The notes under the pieces were generated by a model. That model was not told the origin of the DNA. It did no database searches and was given only the letters and a program-made list of their open reading frames with translations. Below, one piece after another: positions 45,303 through 52,695 of a stretch of 64,000 nucleotides of DNA. The DNA is taken from contig JAUCFP010000006.1 in assembly GCA_030348385.1 (NCBI GenBank), positions 868,001 to 932,000 on the forward strand. Reading direction: 5' to 3'. This DNA comes from Cytobacillus sp. NJ13 (GTDB lineage: Bacteria > Bacillota > Bacilli > Bacillales > Cytobacillaceae). Both the position numbers and the translations under genes were made by a program. The stretch's first letter is position 1. Every line of letters starts with the position of its first letter.

Positions 45303-46019
45303 TTATTTAAAGCTGTCACTAGAAGATTTTAAATCTTCCTCTAATTTATTTTTGGCCCAGTTGTATAATTCTATATCCAGCTCATTATTTTCAGTTATTT
45401 TGCTGATGATTCTCTGACCAAGTTCATCCTTGCTTAACCTTTTTTTTGTTTTGTTTTTTCTAACATATGAAATGTCATTCCAATTTAATTTTTCTTTCAT
45501 TAGCTTTATAGAATCATCAAACATTTCTGTTATGCCAATTACTGTGAAGTGATTCAGCAAATTTAATTTCGCTAGTTCAAGATCAGTAGTTATCAACGAA
45601 TTTTTGCCAAGTGCTCTTTTGGTTTGCATATTATTCGTATGATTCTTTAAATCAGGATGATCAAGGAACTCTTCAAATGACAGCCCCTTTACAATACCGT
45701 GTAATGGATGCTTTTCTTTGCCTAAAACATAATAGTACATGGAAATAACTCGATCAATTGGTTCTCTCAACATTGTAATATAAGTACATTGTTTAGTGGT
45801 GTGAAGGTGCAGCCCAAACGAAAGATGCCCGAATACAAATTTGAAATCTCTTTCTTCCAACTTTTCTTTGAATTCCTGGATTTTACCGTCCGTAATATCT
45901 TTTAATATCATATTATCTGGATACTGTCTCTTAATTATTCTTTTCAATGTCATTCCACCGGTTTTTGGTATATGCATGAAAATAAGAAGACGGTCATCTG
46001 CAGGCATTTTATTTTTCAT
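45303..46019 (-). CDS. Sulfotransferase of the P-K-T-G-G type, copy 1
   Basis: 238 residues from the ATG at 46017-46019, preceded by AAAGGAG at 11 bases; a GTG nine bases earlier is too close to that site. The PAPS loop is FMHIPKTGGMTLKRIIK, with FVFGHLSFGLH and YITMLREPIDRVISMYYY giving the second PAPS-binding segment. This is the Sulfotransfer_2 pattern of carbohydrate sulfotransferases such as heparan sulfate 2-O-sulfotransferase. It has a close paralogue directly upstream. Donor PAPS would come from the sat-cysC operon. Confidence 0.85.
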   Translation of the reverse strand: MKNKMPADDRLLIFMHIPKTGGMTLKRIIKRQYPDNMILKDITDGKIQEFKEKLEERDFKFVFGHLSFGLHLHTTKQCTYITMLREPIDRVISMYYYVLGKEKHPLHGIVKGLSFEEFLDHPDLKNHTNNMQTKRALGKNSLITTDLELAKLNLLNHFTVIGITEMFDDSIKLMKEKLNWNDISYVRKNKTKKRLSKDELGQRIISKITENNELDIELYNWAKNKLEEDLKSSSDSFK

Positions 46020-46085
46020 GTCAGTCACTTCTCCTTTGTTTTAAAACTAATAAAGATTTGCAGGGTTTTCTGCAACCTTATTAAA

Positions 46086-46829
46086 TCAATTATTATTTCT
46101 GTTTAAAAAAACCTCCAATTCCTGCTTGGAGCTACTGTCCAATGCTTCTAATCGTTCTATGAAGTTTCTTTTTGCCCAGGTGTATAGCTGCATATCTAAA
46201 TGATTGAGCTCTTTAATTCTTTCTATAACATCATTGGAAAAATGTTCTCTTGTTGGCCGATCCGCTGTATAGTTCTTTCTTTCATAGCTAATATTTTGCC
46301 AACCAAGTTCTTTTTTCATCAAATAGATTGATTCATCGAACATTTCTGTTATGCCAACAACTTTGTAATGTTTATTTAGAATGTTTTTTGCCTTCTGCAA
46401 ATCGCTTTCTTTGGGTATTAAGCTTCCAATTATTTTTTGAGTTTGCCGATTTACTGTTCGTCGAAATAACCCCTTATCATTTATAAATTCTTCAAAGGTT
46501 AGTTGCTTAACTTTTTTATGAAGAGGGTGATTTTCCTTGCGAAGGTTATAAAAATACATGGATATAACCCTTTCAACTGGGTCCCGAAGCATAGTGATAT
46601 AAGCGCAAGGTCTATTGGTATATTTATGAAGGCCGAATGGGTGGTGGCCAGTTACAAATTCAATATCTGTCTTCTCCCCAATATCCTTTATAAATTTCGA
46701 AACACTGGATGAAAAAACATTCGTTAACATTTTTTCTTTATCGTAATTTTTATTTGCGATAGACCGCAAAGTCATTCCGCCTGTTTTGGGGATATGGGTA
46801 TGAATGATCAATTCCTTACTTTTATCCAA
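46086..46829 (-). CDS. Sulfotransferase of the P-K-T-G-G type, copy 2
   Basis: 247 residues, with TTG at 46829 placed six bases after AAGAGGTG; a GTG at 46838 is in frame. Motifs THIPKTGGMTLRSIANKNY, FVTGHHPFGLHKY and YITMLRDPVERVISMYFY match copy 1 closely, as does the later VVGITEMFDES. The pair arose by duplication. Small differences in the acceptor-facing parts suggest two sulfation positions or acceptors. Confidence 0.85.
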   Translation of the reverse strand: MDKSKELIIHTHIPKTGGMTLRSIANKNYDKEKMLTNVFSSSVSKFIKDIGEKTDIEFVTGHHPFGLHKYTNRPCAYITMLRDPVERVISMYFYNLRKENHPLHKKVKQLTFEEFINDKGLFRRTVNRQTQKIIGSLIPKESDLQKAKNILNKHYKVVGITEMFDESIYLMKKELGWQNISYERKNYTADRPTREHFSNDVIERIKELNHLDMQLYTWAKRNFIERLEALDSSSKQELEVFLNRNNN

Positions 46830-46913
46830 CGTTTTCACCTCTTGATGTTTATTATGGTTATTTGAATTATTGGAAATAATAAGTGGCAGGGTTACTAATA
46901 TACATGGAAAAAT

Positions 46914-48452
46914 TTAATTGCCATATTTTTTTAACATTTGGTTGAATTCCTTAATTCTCTTTTGTGCATAATGACTTTTCGTAACCTCAAGAATAAAGCC
47001 CGAGTCTTCAGAACGATGATGATAATGAATAATGACGGGGTCGCATTGTTGAATTTCCGGCGCATATCTGCCCACCAGGGGAAAATTCATTTTCATCGGC
47101 AGTTTCTTAAATGGAACGGGGTTTTTGACAAAGGACAATGTCAATGAAGCTTGTTCACAGAACTTAAAGTAGTCTTTTAGCAAGTGCTTATTTTTTATAA
47201 GATCTTCAGTGTACTCCCTCCATACAGGGAAAAATGTTTGGAGGATAGATTTCGGAAATATCAATACACCTGCATTGCAATACCATATAGTGGATATTCT
47301 TGATAAAGCTGTCTTATATGTTCGTTCTGGCACTTTTAATTGGTAATGATAAAAAATTTCTTTAAATAATTCGTGCGGTACAGTTGCTCCTGCTGCCATT
47401 TCCGCCTGAAAGCTTTTTCCATCAATATATTTTAATGGGTCTTGAACAATAATTGTGTCACAGTCCAAAAACATAATTGTATCATAAAAGTCAATTTCTG
47501 GTAATTCAAAAAATCTAAGTTTATTGGATTGCGGATGATGTTCACTGAACCGTTTTACTATACGTACAAAAGCTCCCCATTTTTTAAGCTCCAATACAAA
47601 TTCATCATCTGCTTCATCAACGATGCAAACAAATATATCTGCCCCAGCCATTTTCCCTCCAAACCAGCGAATCGATTTTACCAGATTTAAAGTTTGCCGC
47701 TGATACTTTGCATTGTTTTCTGTCACACATCCAATCATTAATCGTCCAGTTTCTTTATCAGGTTTGGCATGGCGCTTGTCTTTAGATAGGGATGGAATGT
47801 ATTTGTCTAAATAATTATTCTTTTTTGGGGGAGCAAAATGCTTAATATCACTTCTGCGAACAAATCCAAAGAACCTCTTATCAGCCTTAGAACAGATGAA
47901 ATTATGTTTTAAACAAGTTTTTAATAAGGTATCAATGTCAACAGTTTCTTTATTACCATGAATGCCTGATGAATTGAAACTCAAAAATCCATGACCATCT
48001 TCATATGGATTATTGCAGTTAGAAATACTTAAAACAATATGTCCGCCAGGCTTAAGAATTTGCTTTAATTCTTCCAAAACCAGTTCCATTTTGAAAATTG
48101 GAATATACTCAATCACTTCATTCATGATAATTACATCGAAGAATTGACCGTATTTATCGATTTTTTTATTCAATTCCATATTTATTATGGAGTCAGTAAA
48201 GTGATTATTTTCATCCCTAAAATCATCTTGTTTTAAATCAATTATTTGGTAATTTTCAAGTCCAGCTGTGAACATCTGTGAACAGAGATTTTCACAGCCG
48301 AAGCCAATCACCAATATGTTTTTTTCTTTTATATTACTGACAAAGGAAAGTGTGAAACTGGATATATCTTTATGGCCTATAAGGTTTTGATCAATATTTA
48401 ATAGGTTACAGCCAGCAACACGATCCTTTAGTTGAAAGTAATTGTGTGTCAT
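46914..48452 (-). CDS. Methyltransferase-like / glycosyltransferase fusion B
   Basis: Start at the ATG of 48450-48452 after AAAGGAGAAGTT, giving 512 residues. The N-terminal domain (NILVIGFGCENL, DVIIMNEVIEYIPIFKMEL, LKPGGHIVLSIS) is a better preserved methyltransferase fold than in fusion A. The C-terminal GT-A domain is a close paralogue of fusion A: RLMIGCVTENNAKYQRQTLN, IMFLDCDTIIVQDPLKY and VLIFPKSILQTFFPVW. It lies with two sulfotransferases on the minus strand, a mirror image of the fusion A-sulfotransferase pair on the plus strand. Confidence 0.82.
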   Translation of the reverse strand: MTHNYFQLKDRVAGCNLLNIDQNLIGHKDISSFTLSFVSNIKEKNILVIGFGCENLCSQMFTAGLENYQIIDLKQDDFRDENNHFTDSIINMELNKKIDKYGQFFDVIIMNEVIEYIPIFKMELVLEELKQILKPGGHIVLSISNCNNPYEDGHGFLSFNSSGIHGNKETVDIDTLLKTCLKHNFICSKADKRFFGFVRRSDIKHFAPPKKNNYLDKYIPSLSKDKRHAKPDKETGRLMIGCVTENNAKYQRQTLNLVKSIRWFGGKMAGADIFVCIVDEADDEFVLELKKWGAFVRIVKRFSEHHPQSNKLRFFELPEIDFYDTIMFLDCDTIIVQDPLKYIDGKSFQAEMAAGATVPHELFKEIFYHYQLKVPERTYKTALSRISTIWYCNAGVLIFPKSILQTFFPVWREYTEDLIKNKHLLKDYFKFCEQASLTLSFVKNPVPFKKLPMKMNFPLVGRYAPEIQQCDPVIIHYHHRSEDSGFILEVTKSHYAQKRIKEFNQMLKKYGN

Positions 48453-48840
48453 AACTTCTCCTTTCTTAAATAAGTTACGATATATTTTCATCACTAAGTT
48501 TCATTTAGACATGCCACTACTTAATAAGATATGAACATCTACATTGATATGTCATGGCAGAACGGATATAAATAGCCCTTTTTTACATTGACAAGCTTTG
48601 CTTTAGTCTGCATAAAAGGCCTTGACTTTGTACCATTTTATTCATCATTCCATATTAAGTTGATTGTCCAAATTGCAAAGGGCTTTTATAAATTAACAAC
48701 TAAAAAAAACAATACTTCTCACAAATTTCTCCTGTTCTTAAAACCAAATTTTGTATGTAGTGAATGAGCCGTGCCAAAGGGAGGTTTAAATCCATAACCT
48801 AAATTATGTAGGTTTGTTTCAAATGGAGGTGTATGGAAAA
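48453..48840. promoter_or_regulatory. Divergent region between fusion B and galU
   Basis: About 390 bp without a gene. TTGACA at 48587-48592 followed after 17 bases by CATAAA is a possible vegetative-type promoter for galU. The rest shows no strong structure. Confidence 0.4.
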
Positions 48841-49722
48841 GTGAAAGTAAGAAAGGCGGTTATTCCCGCAGCTGGCCTTGGAACTAGACTGCTGCCATTA
48901 ACGAAGGCCTTGCCTAAAGAAATGCTGCCTATAATTGATAAACCAACAATTCAGTATATTATTGAAGAAGCAGTTGAGGCAGGAATAAATGACATCATAA
49001 TTGTAACAGGGAAAGAGAAAAAAGCGATTGAGGATCATTTTGATTCTTCTTTTTTATTAGAACAAACATTAAATAAAAAAGGAAAGCTAGAGGAACTGCA
49101 GGAAATAAAAAAGATTTCACAGTTAGCCAATATTCATTATATCCGACAAAGTGAGCCTAATGGATTAGGACATGCAATTTGGTGTGCAAGAAAGTTTGTT
49201 GGAAACGAACCTTTTGCTGTTTTACTGGGAGATACTCTTGTGGAAGAAAAAAAGTCCTGTCTTAAGGATATGATGGGGGTTTTTGAAAGCTGCCATAATT
49301 CAATAATAGGAATTAAGCATGTTGAAGAAGCAGACGTGCATAAGTACGGTATTGTGGACGTAGAAAAGGGGAAAGGACCAGTTTATAATATTCTCAGTTT
49401 AATTGAAAAGCCTGCCAGAGAACATGCACCATCCGATTTGGCTATTTTTGGAAGGTATATTCTTACTCCCAAGATTTTTGAGCTGCTAGATAAGCAAGAA
49501 CCTGGGGTTGGAAATGAAATCCAGCTAACTGATGCAATTTCTGCTCTTCTTAATTATGAATCAGTCTATGCTCATGTATTTAATGGCAAGAGTTATGATA
49601 TTGGCGATAAACTTGGATACCTGAAAACTGTAATTGAATTTGCATTACAACGTGAAGATCTTGAAAAGGAAGTTCTCCATTTTCTAGCTGATATTGTCAG
49701 GAAGAATAGCTTGCTCTCATAA
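48841..49722 (+). CDS. galU: UTP-glucose-1-phosphate uridylyltransferase
   Basis: Makes UDP-glucose, the precursor of the UDP-glucuronate and UDP-xylose produced by the ugd-uxs operon. I choose GTG 48841, giving 293 residues, the size of B. subtilis GtaB; an ATG at 48814 would add nine codons. Motifs are AVIPAAGLGTRLLPLTKALP, the KEMLPIIDKPTIQYI segment and FAVLLGDTLVEE (metal site). B. subtilis uses GtaB in teichoic-acid and capsule synthesis; this copy inside the glycan island is probably a dedicated second one (compare YngB), though I cannot see the rest of the genome. Confidence 0.94.
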   Translation: MKVRKAVIPAAGLGTRLLPLTKALPKEMLPIIDKPTIQYIIEEAVEAGINDIIIVTGKEKKAIEDHFDSSFLLEQTLNKKGKLEELQEIKKISQLANIHYIRQSEPNGLGHAIWCARKFVGNEPFAVLLGDTLVEEKKSCLKDMMGVFESCHNSIIGIKHVEEADVHKYGIVDVEKGKGPVYNILSLIEKPAREHAPSDLAIFGRYILTPKIFELLDKQEPGVGNEIQLTDAISALLNYESVYAHVFNGKSYDIGDKLGYLKTVIEFALQREDLEKEVLHFLADIVRKNSLLS

Positions 49723-49728
49723 TACAAG

Positions 49729-49760
49729 AAACACCGCCTAAATTTCGGAGCGGTGTTTTT
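49729..49760. terminator. Terminator after galU
   Basis: AAACACCGC/GCGGTGTTT stem with a 12-base loop and a T-run; also usable by the convergent sulfotransferase gene. Confidence 0.88.
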
Positions 49761-49832
49761 ATTTTTAGAAATGTTAATATAGTAAATCAAAATTTAGCCT
49801 ATAAAACCATGGCTTTTATCTAGATCTTTTAA

Positions 49833-50495
49833 TTAGAATTTTTTTAAGGTTTTGTCTAAAAAATTCTCAACTTCCTTAAGGTTGTAACCGGGTGAATTTC
49901 CGATTTTTTCATTAAACTTTTTAACAAGCGGCTTCGGATTAGTCAGCATATCCTCAAAATAAACATCAATGATGTTTTCAGATGGAATGCCATAGGTATG
50001 ACGATAATGATAGAGATTTATCAAATATGGTGTTAATATTTGTGATGCATTTACAATTCCCTTACGATCCCGATTTGCCATTGAACGGACAGAAGCTTCA
50101 AATGGCCGATGAATAAAAACATAAGTAATGTCTGCCACTTCTTCTAACAATGGCTTCCAAACTTCAAAAGTTAATAATATCCTGGGATCTTTTAATCCCC
50201 AAACAGGTTTTACGTTATCAGCAATAAAGCTCTGTATTTTAGATATTGTGAAGTTTGAAGCTCCGATTATTTTATTGCTGGGCGGATTATTCCATGAAGC
50301 TTTGGCAGCTTGAAGGATTTCCTGATTGATTGCTACAAAGTCCATATTTTCAAAATGGCCCTTGGGGTTAAAAGGGGAGGCTGTTAGGAGCTTAGTTCCC
50401 ATGTGAATTCCTAATAAGTGCATCACCCCAGCAGTTGCACTAGAGCCAGAACGGTGAAGGCATAAAACCAGAAAAAGACTGCTTTTTTTCCCCAT
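49833..50495 (-). CDS. Sulfotransferase-like protein
   Basis: 220 residues from the ATG at 50493-50495, eight bases after AAAGGAG. The N-terminal FLVLCLHRSGSSATAGVMHL is a PAPS-loop variant (R-S-G-S-S), followed by SPFNPKGHFENMDFVAINQEI, GLKDPRILLTFEVW (a K-D-P-R pattern) and YVFIHRPFEASVRSMANRD for the second site. These are features of bacterial sulfotransferase-family proteins in glycan loci. It lies in tandem with the cgeB-like glycosyltransferase, 18 bp apart. Confidence 0.8.
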   Translation of the reverse strand: MGKKSSLFLVLCLHRSGSSATAGVMHLLGIHMGTKLLTASPFNPKGHFENMDFVAINQEILQAAKASWNNPPSNKIIGASNFTISKIQSFIADNVKPVWGLKDPRILLTFEVWKPLLEEVADITYVFIHRPFEASVRSMANRDRKGIVNASQILTPYLINLYHYRHTYGIPSENIIDVYFEDMLTNPKPLVKKFNEKIGNSPGYNLKEVENFLDKTLKKF

Positions 50496-50513
50496 GCTTA
50501 ACACTCCTTTGCA

Positions 50514-51479
50514 TTATGGTTTGCCAATTAGTGAAAGCATTTGCTCTATACGGTGCTGAAAGGTGTGTTCTTGTAATACTCGGCTTCTGGCTTTATTAGC
50601 GATAGCGTCTCGTTCTTTGTCAGCTTTCATATAATAATGAACTTTCTCAATAAGTTCTTGCATATTTCTAAAAGCAATTATTTCTTTATTTTCAATAAAA
50701 TGTTTGGGTAAATCTTCTCTAAACTCTATAAGCTGAAATGCTGAACAAGCTGCCACATCAAATGTACGATTATTAATGCTTTTTCCTGTAATACCCAGCT
50801 TGTTTTTATTTTGCCGCAAATTTGAGGGGCGATGAGAATTAAGCACTATTTTTGCCCCATTATAATAGTCTGCTGCTATTTGAGGCTCTACCCATCCTTC
50901 ATCTATGTTTAAGTTACTATATTTCCGATAACTCCGTAAATAACGGCTCCAATTTCCAACCACACGAACTTTGTAAGATGTTTTTTCAAGTATGAATTCC
51001 AGCAGATGTATACGATCAGGATATGGGTAACCAACAAAGCAAATATCACTTTTGAATTCTTCTGGAACCTTTTTGGGATAAAAAACATCAGGGTTTGCAG
51101 CCAGCGGTAAATGGTAAGCTCTGCTATGACCCTTTTTTTCATAAAACTCAAGCGCTGCCGTGTCGATAGTAAATAAATAATCAAAATCGTTCATAAGGCC
51201 AATGGAGCGATCGATATTATAGGGATCTTCTGTCAGCCAAATCGAAGTTTTAATCCCATATTGTTTGAGGATTTCCAACATCATTTTTGTCATTTTGTAC
51301 CCAACTAGTGTTAAAGCAAGATCAGGTTTAAATGTCTGTAAAATCGATTCCAGTTCTTTTACACCCTGATTAAAATAATAAAAAGACACTTTATGCTCTT
51401 TAATTAATTCAGCTTGTATCCATGATTCAAACCAATCATAAATTCCTTTATATCCTGAAGTTATAAAAAGGATTCTCAT
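50514..51479 (-). CDS. cgeB: CgeB-like spore-surface glycosyltransferase
   Basis: 321 residues. The N-terminus MRILFITSGYKG and WLTEDPYNIDRS, then ICFVGYPYPDRIHLLEFI and VVGNWSRYLRS, and the C-terminal RTFDVAACSAFQLIEFRED are the pattern of the CgeB/YkvP family (DUF3880 plus Glyco_trans_1_2). B. subtilis cgeB is transcribed under sigma-K and affects the spore crust glycan. The match of family and length (about 317) is good, and the neighbours support it. The symbol is given as a family name; orthology is not proven. Confidence 0.8.
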   Translation of the reverse strand: MRILFITSGYKGIYDWFESWIQAELIKEHKVSFYYFNQGVKELESILQTFKPDLALTLVGYKMTKMMLEILKQYGIKTSIWLTEDPYNIDRSIGLMNDFDYLFTIDTAALEFYEKKGHSRAYHLPLAANPDVFYPKKVPEEFKSDICFVGYPYPDRIHLLEFILEKTSYKVRVVGNWSRYLRSYRKYSNLNIDEGWVEPQIAADYYNGAKIVLNSHRPSNLRQNKNKLGITGKSINNRTFDVAACSAFQLIEFREDLPKHFIENKEIIAFRNMQELIEKVHYYMKADKERDAIANKARSRVLQEHTFQHRIEQMLSLIGKP

Positions 51480-51890
51480 ATATAATCACCCAAATCTAAT
51501 TGAAATAAAAAAATGCATTTTCTTTCAGAATTAAAATAAAATGAAGTGCACTCCCGCTGTATCGGCATCGTTTTTAGTTATGGAACTTTAATTCTGCTTT
51601 TAATATATGTCAAAAAGCAATCATTGTGAGAATAGGTGCATTCAGTGCCATTAAAGGCCAAAGATTGAAGCAGTAAATAGAAAATCCTGCAGGGGGTTAA
51701 CATTATATAGTAGTGTGTAAGGCATTAATCTTACAAAAAAATGAAAAATAGACAGAAACCTATCGGCACTAGTCCATTCCTTTTATAGATTTAGACATAT
51801 ATATAAGTAAGTCAAAAATTTAAGTCAATTACTATTTTCGGTATTGCACTTAAAGTTATAGTTGACAAAAACTTATAAGGAGTGGAATTT
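51480..51890. other. Divergent intergenic region before the first SPOCS-like gene
   Basis: About 410 bp with no gene. I see no strong promoter match and no long hairpin; a TTGACA at 51862 lies too close to the ribosome binding site to serve the next gene. Confidence 0.4.
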
Positions 51891-52649
51891 ATGAAAAACA
51901 ATACTGGCCATGGCTGTGGCTGCAATGATCATAAAGCGTGCCCGCCAATGCCGGCAAGCCACGAAGTAAAATCAAAAAGCACAGGCTGTGATATTGACAC
52001 GTTTCTAATTGGAGGAACTGAAGAAACTGTTGTTTTGGCAGATGTGACAGTAGAAACATTGGTAGAAGCAGATATTCATTTGCCTACTTTTGCGACTGAT
52101 ATTAAAAATATCAGAAAGAATGTTCATTTAACACAATGTAAGGCTACACCGGATTTTTCTGATCCTTTTAGAGTGAAACTATTCGTAGAAGGGTTTGTGC
52201 ACAAAAATATTCAATTTGTTGACGGTGGAAGCTGCGTCAGGGATTTTAGTGTGAATGTACCTTTTAGATGTTTTGACTTTGTTGACCTTATTAACCCTGT
52301 AGCCTTTCCTTTCGAGGATCCATTCAGCAGCAAAGACAGCGGCAATTTAGAAATCAGGGAGATTTCAAAAGATGGAATGAGTGCAGATCGCTGTAATTTC
52401 GGATCCATCACTTTTGAAATCAATAATGAGCCGATTAAATGCAAATTGCTTGCCTCTCAAGTAGATCAGTGGGATATTCTGAGTGATTTTGATAACTGGG
52501 GACGTTTCAATAAAATTACTGAAAAAATGAATGTTGTACTTTTCCTTAAATTGTCACAAAAACAGCAAGTTGCAGAACCTTCTCCAAATGGCTCAACAGG
52601 CGCAGAGACTATGGCCGCAAAATTTAAAAAAATTACTCGCCGCAGATAA
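51891..52649 (+). CDS. SPOCS-like spore-surface protein 1
   Basis: 252 residues from ATG 51891, eight bases after AAGGAG. The N-terminal tail is rich in Cys and His (GHGCGCNDHKACPPMP), then VVLADVTVETLVEADIHLP, DIKNIRKNVHLTQCKA, VKLFVEGFVHKNIQF and VNVPFRCFDFV form a repeated beta-strand pattern. Two other genes in the window (55136-55912 and 56197-56982) share it. It resembles the DUF3794/SPOCS domain of SpoIVA-binding coat proteins. With CotY/CotZ nearby, a role in the crust or exosporium base is likely. The fold assignment is by pattern only. Confidence 0.7.
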   Translation: MKNNTGHGCGCNDHKACPPMPASHEVKSKSTGCDIDTFLIGGTEETVVLADVTVETLVEADIHLPTFATDIKNIRKNVHLTQCKATPDFSDPFRVKLFVEGFVHKNIQFVDGGSCVRDFSVNVPFRCFDFVDLINPVAFPFEDPFSSKDSGNLEIREISKDGMSADRCNFGSITFEINNEPIKCKLLASQVDQWDILSDFDNWGRFNKITEKMNVVLFLKLSQKQQVAEPSPNGSTGAETMAAKFKKITRRR

Positions 52650-52657
52650 ATGCGGAA

Positions 52658-52686
52658 AAGGGTGCCTTATTTTTAGGCACCCTTAT
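52658..52686. terminator. Terminator between convergent SPOCS-like and Ser/Glu-rich genes
   Basis: AAGGGTGCCT/AGGCACCCTT, a perfect 10-bp stem with a 7-base loop. Confidence 0.9.
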
Positions 52687-52695
52687 ATTAATAAA

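Noticed and set aside
51862..51880. TTGACA as a vegetative promoter for the first SPOCS-like gene
   Set aside because: It lies about 15 bases before the ribosome binding site, leaving no room for a -10 and start site.
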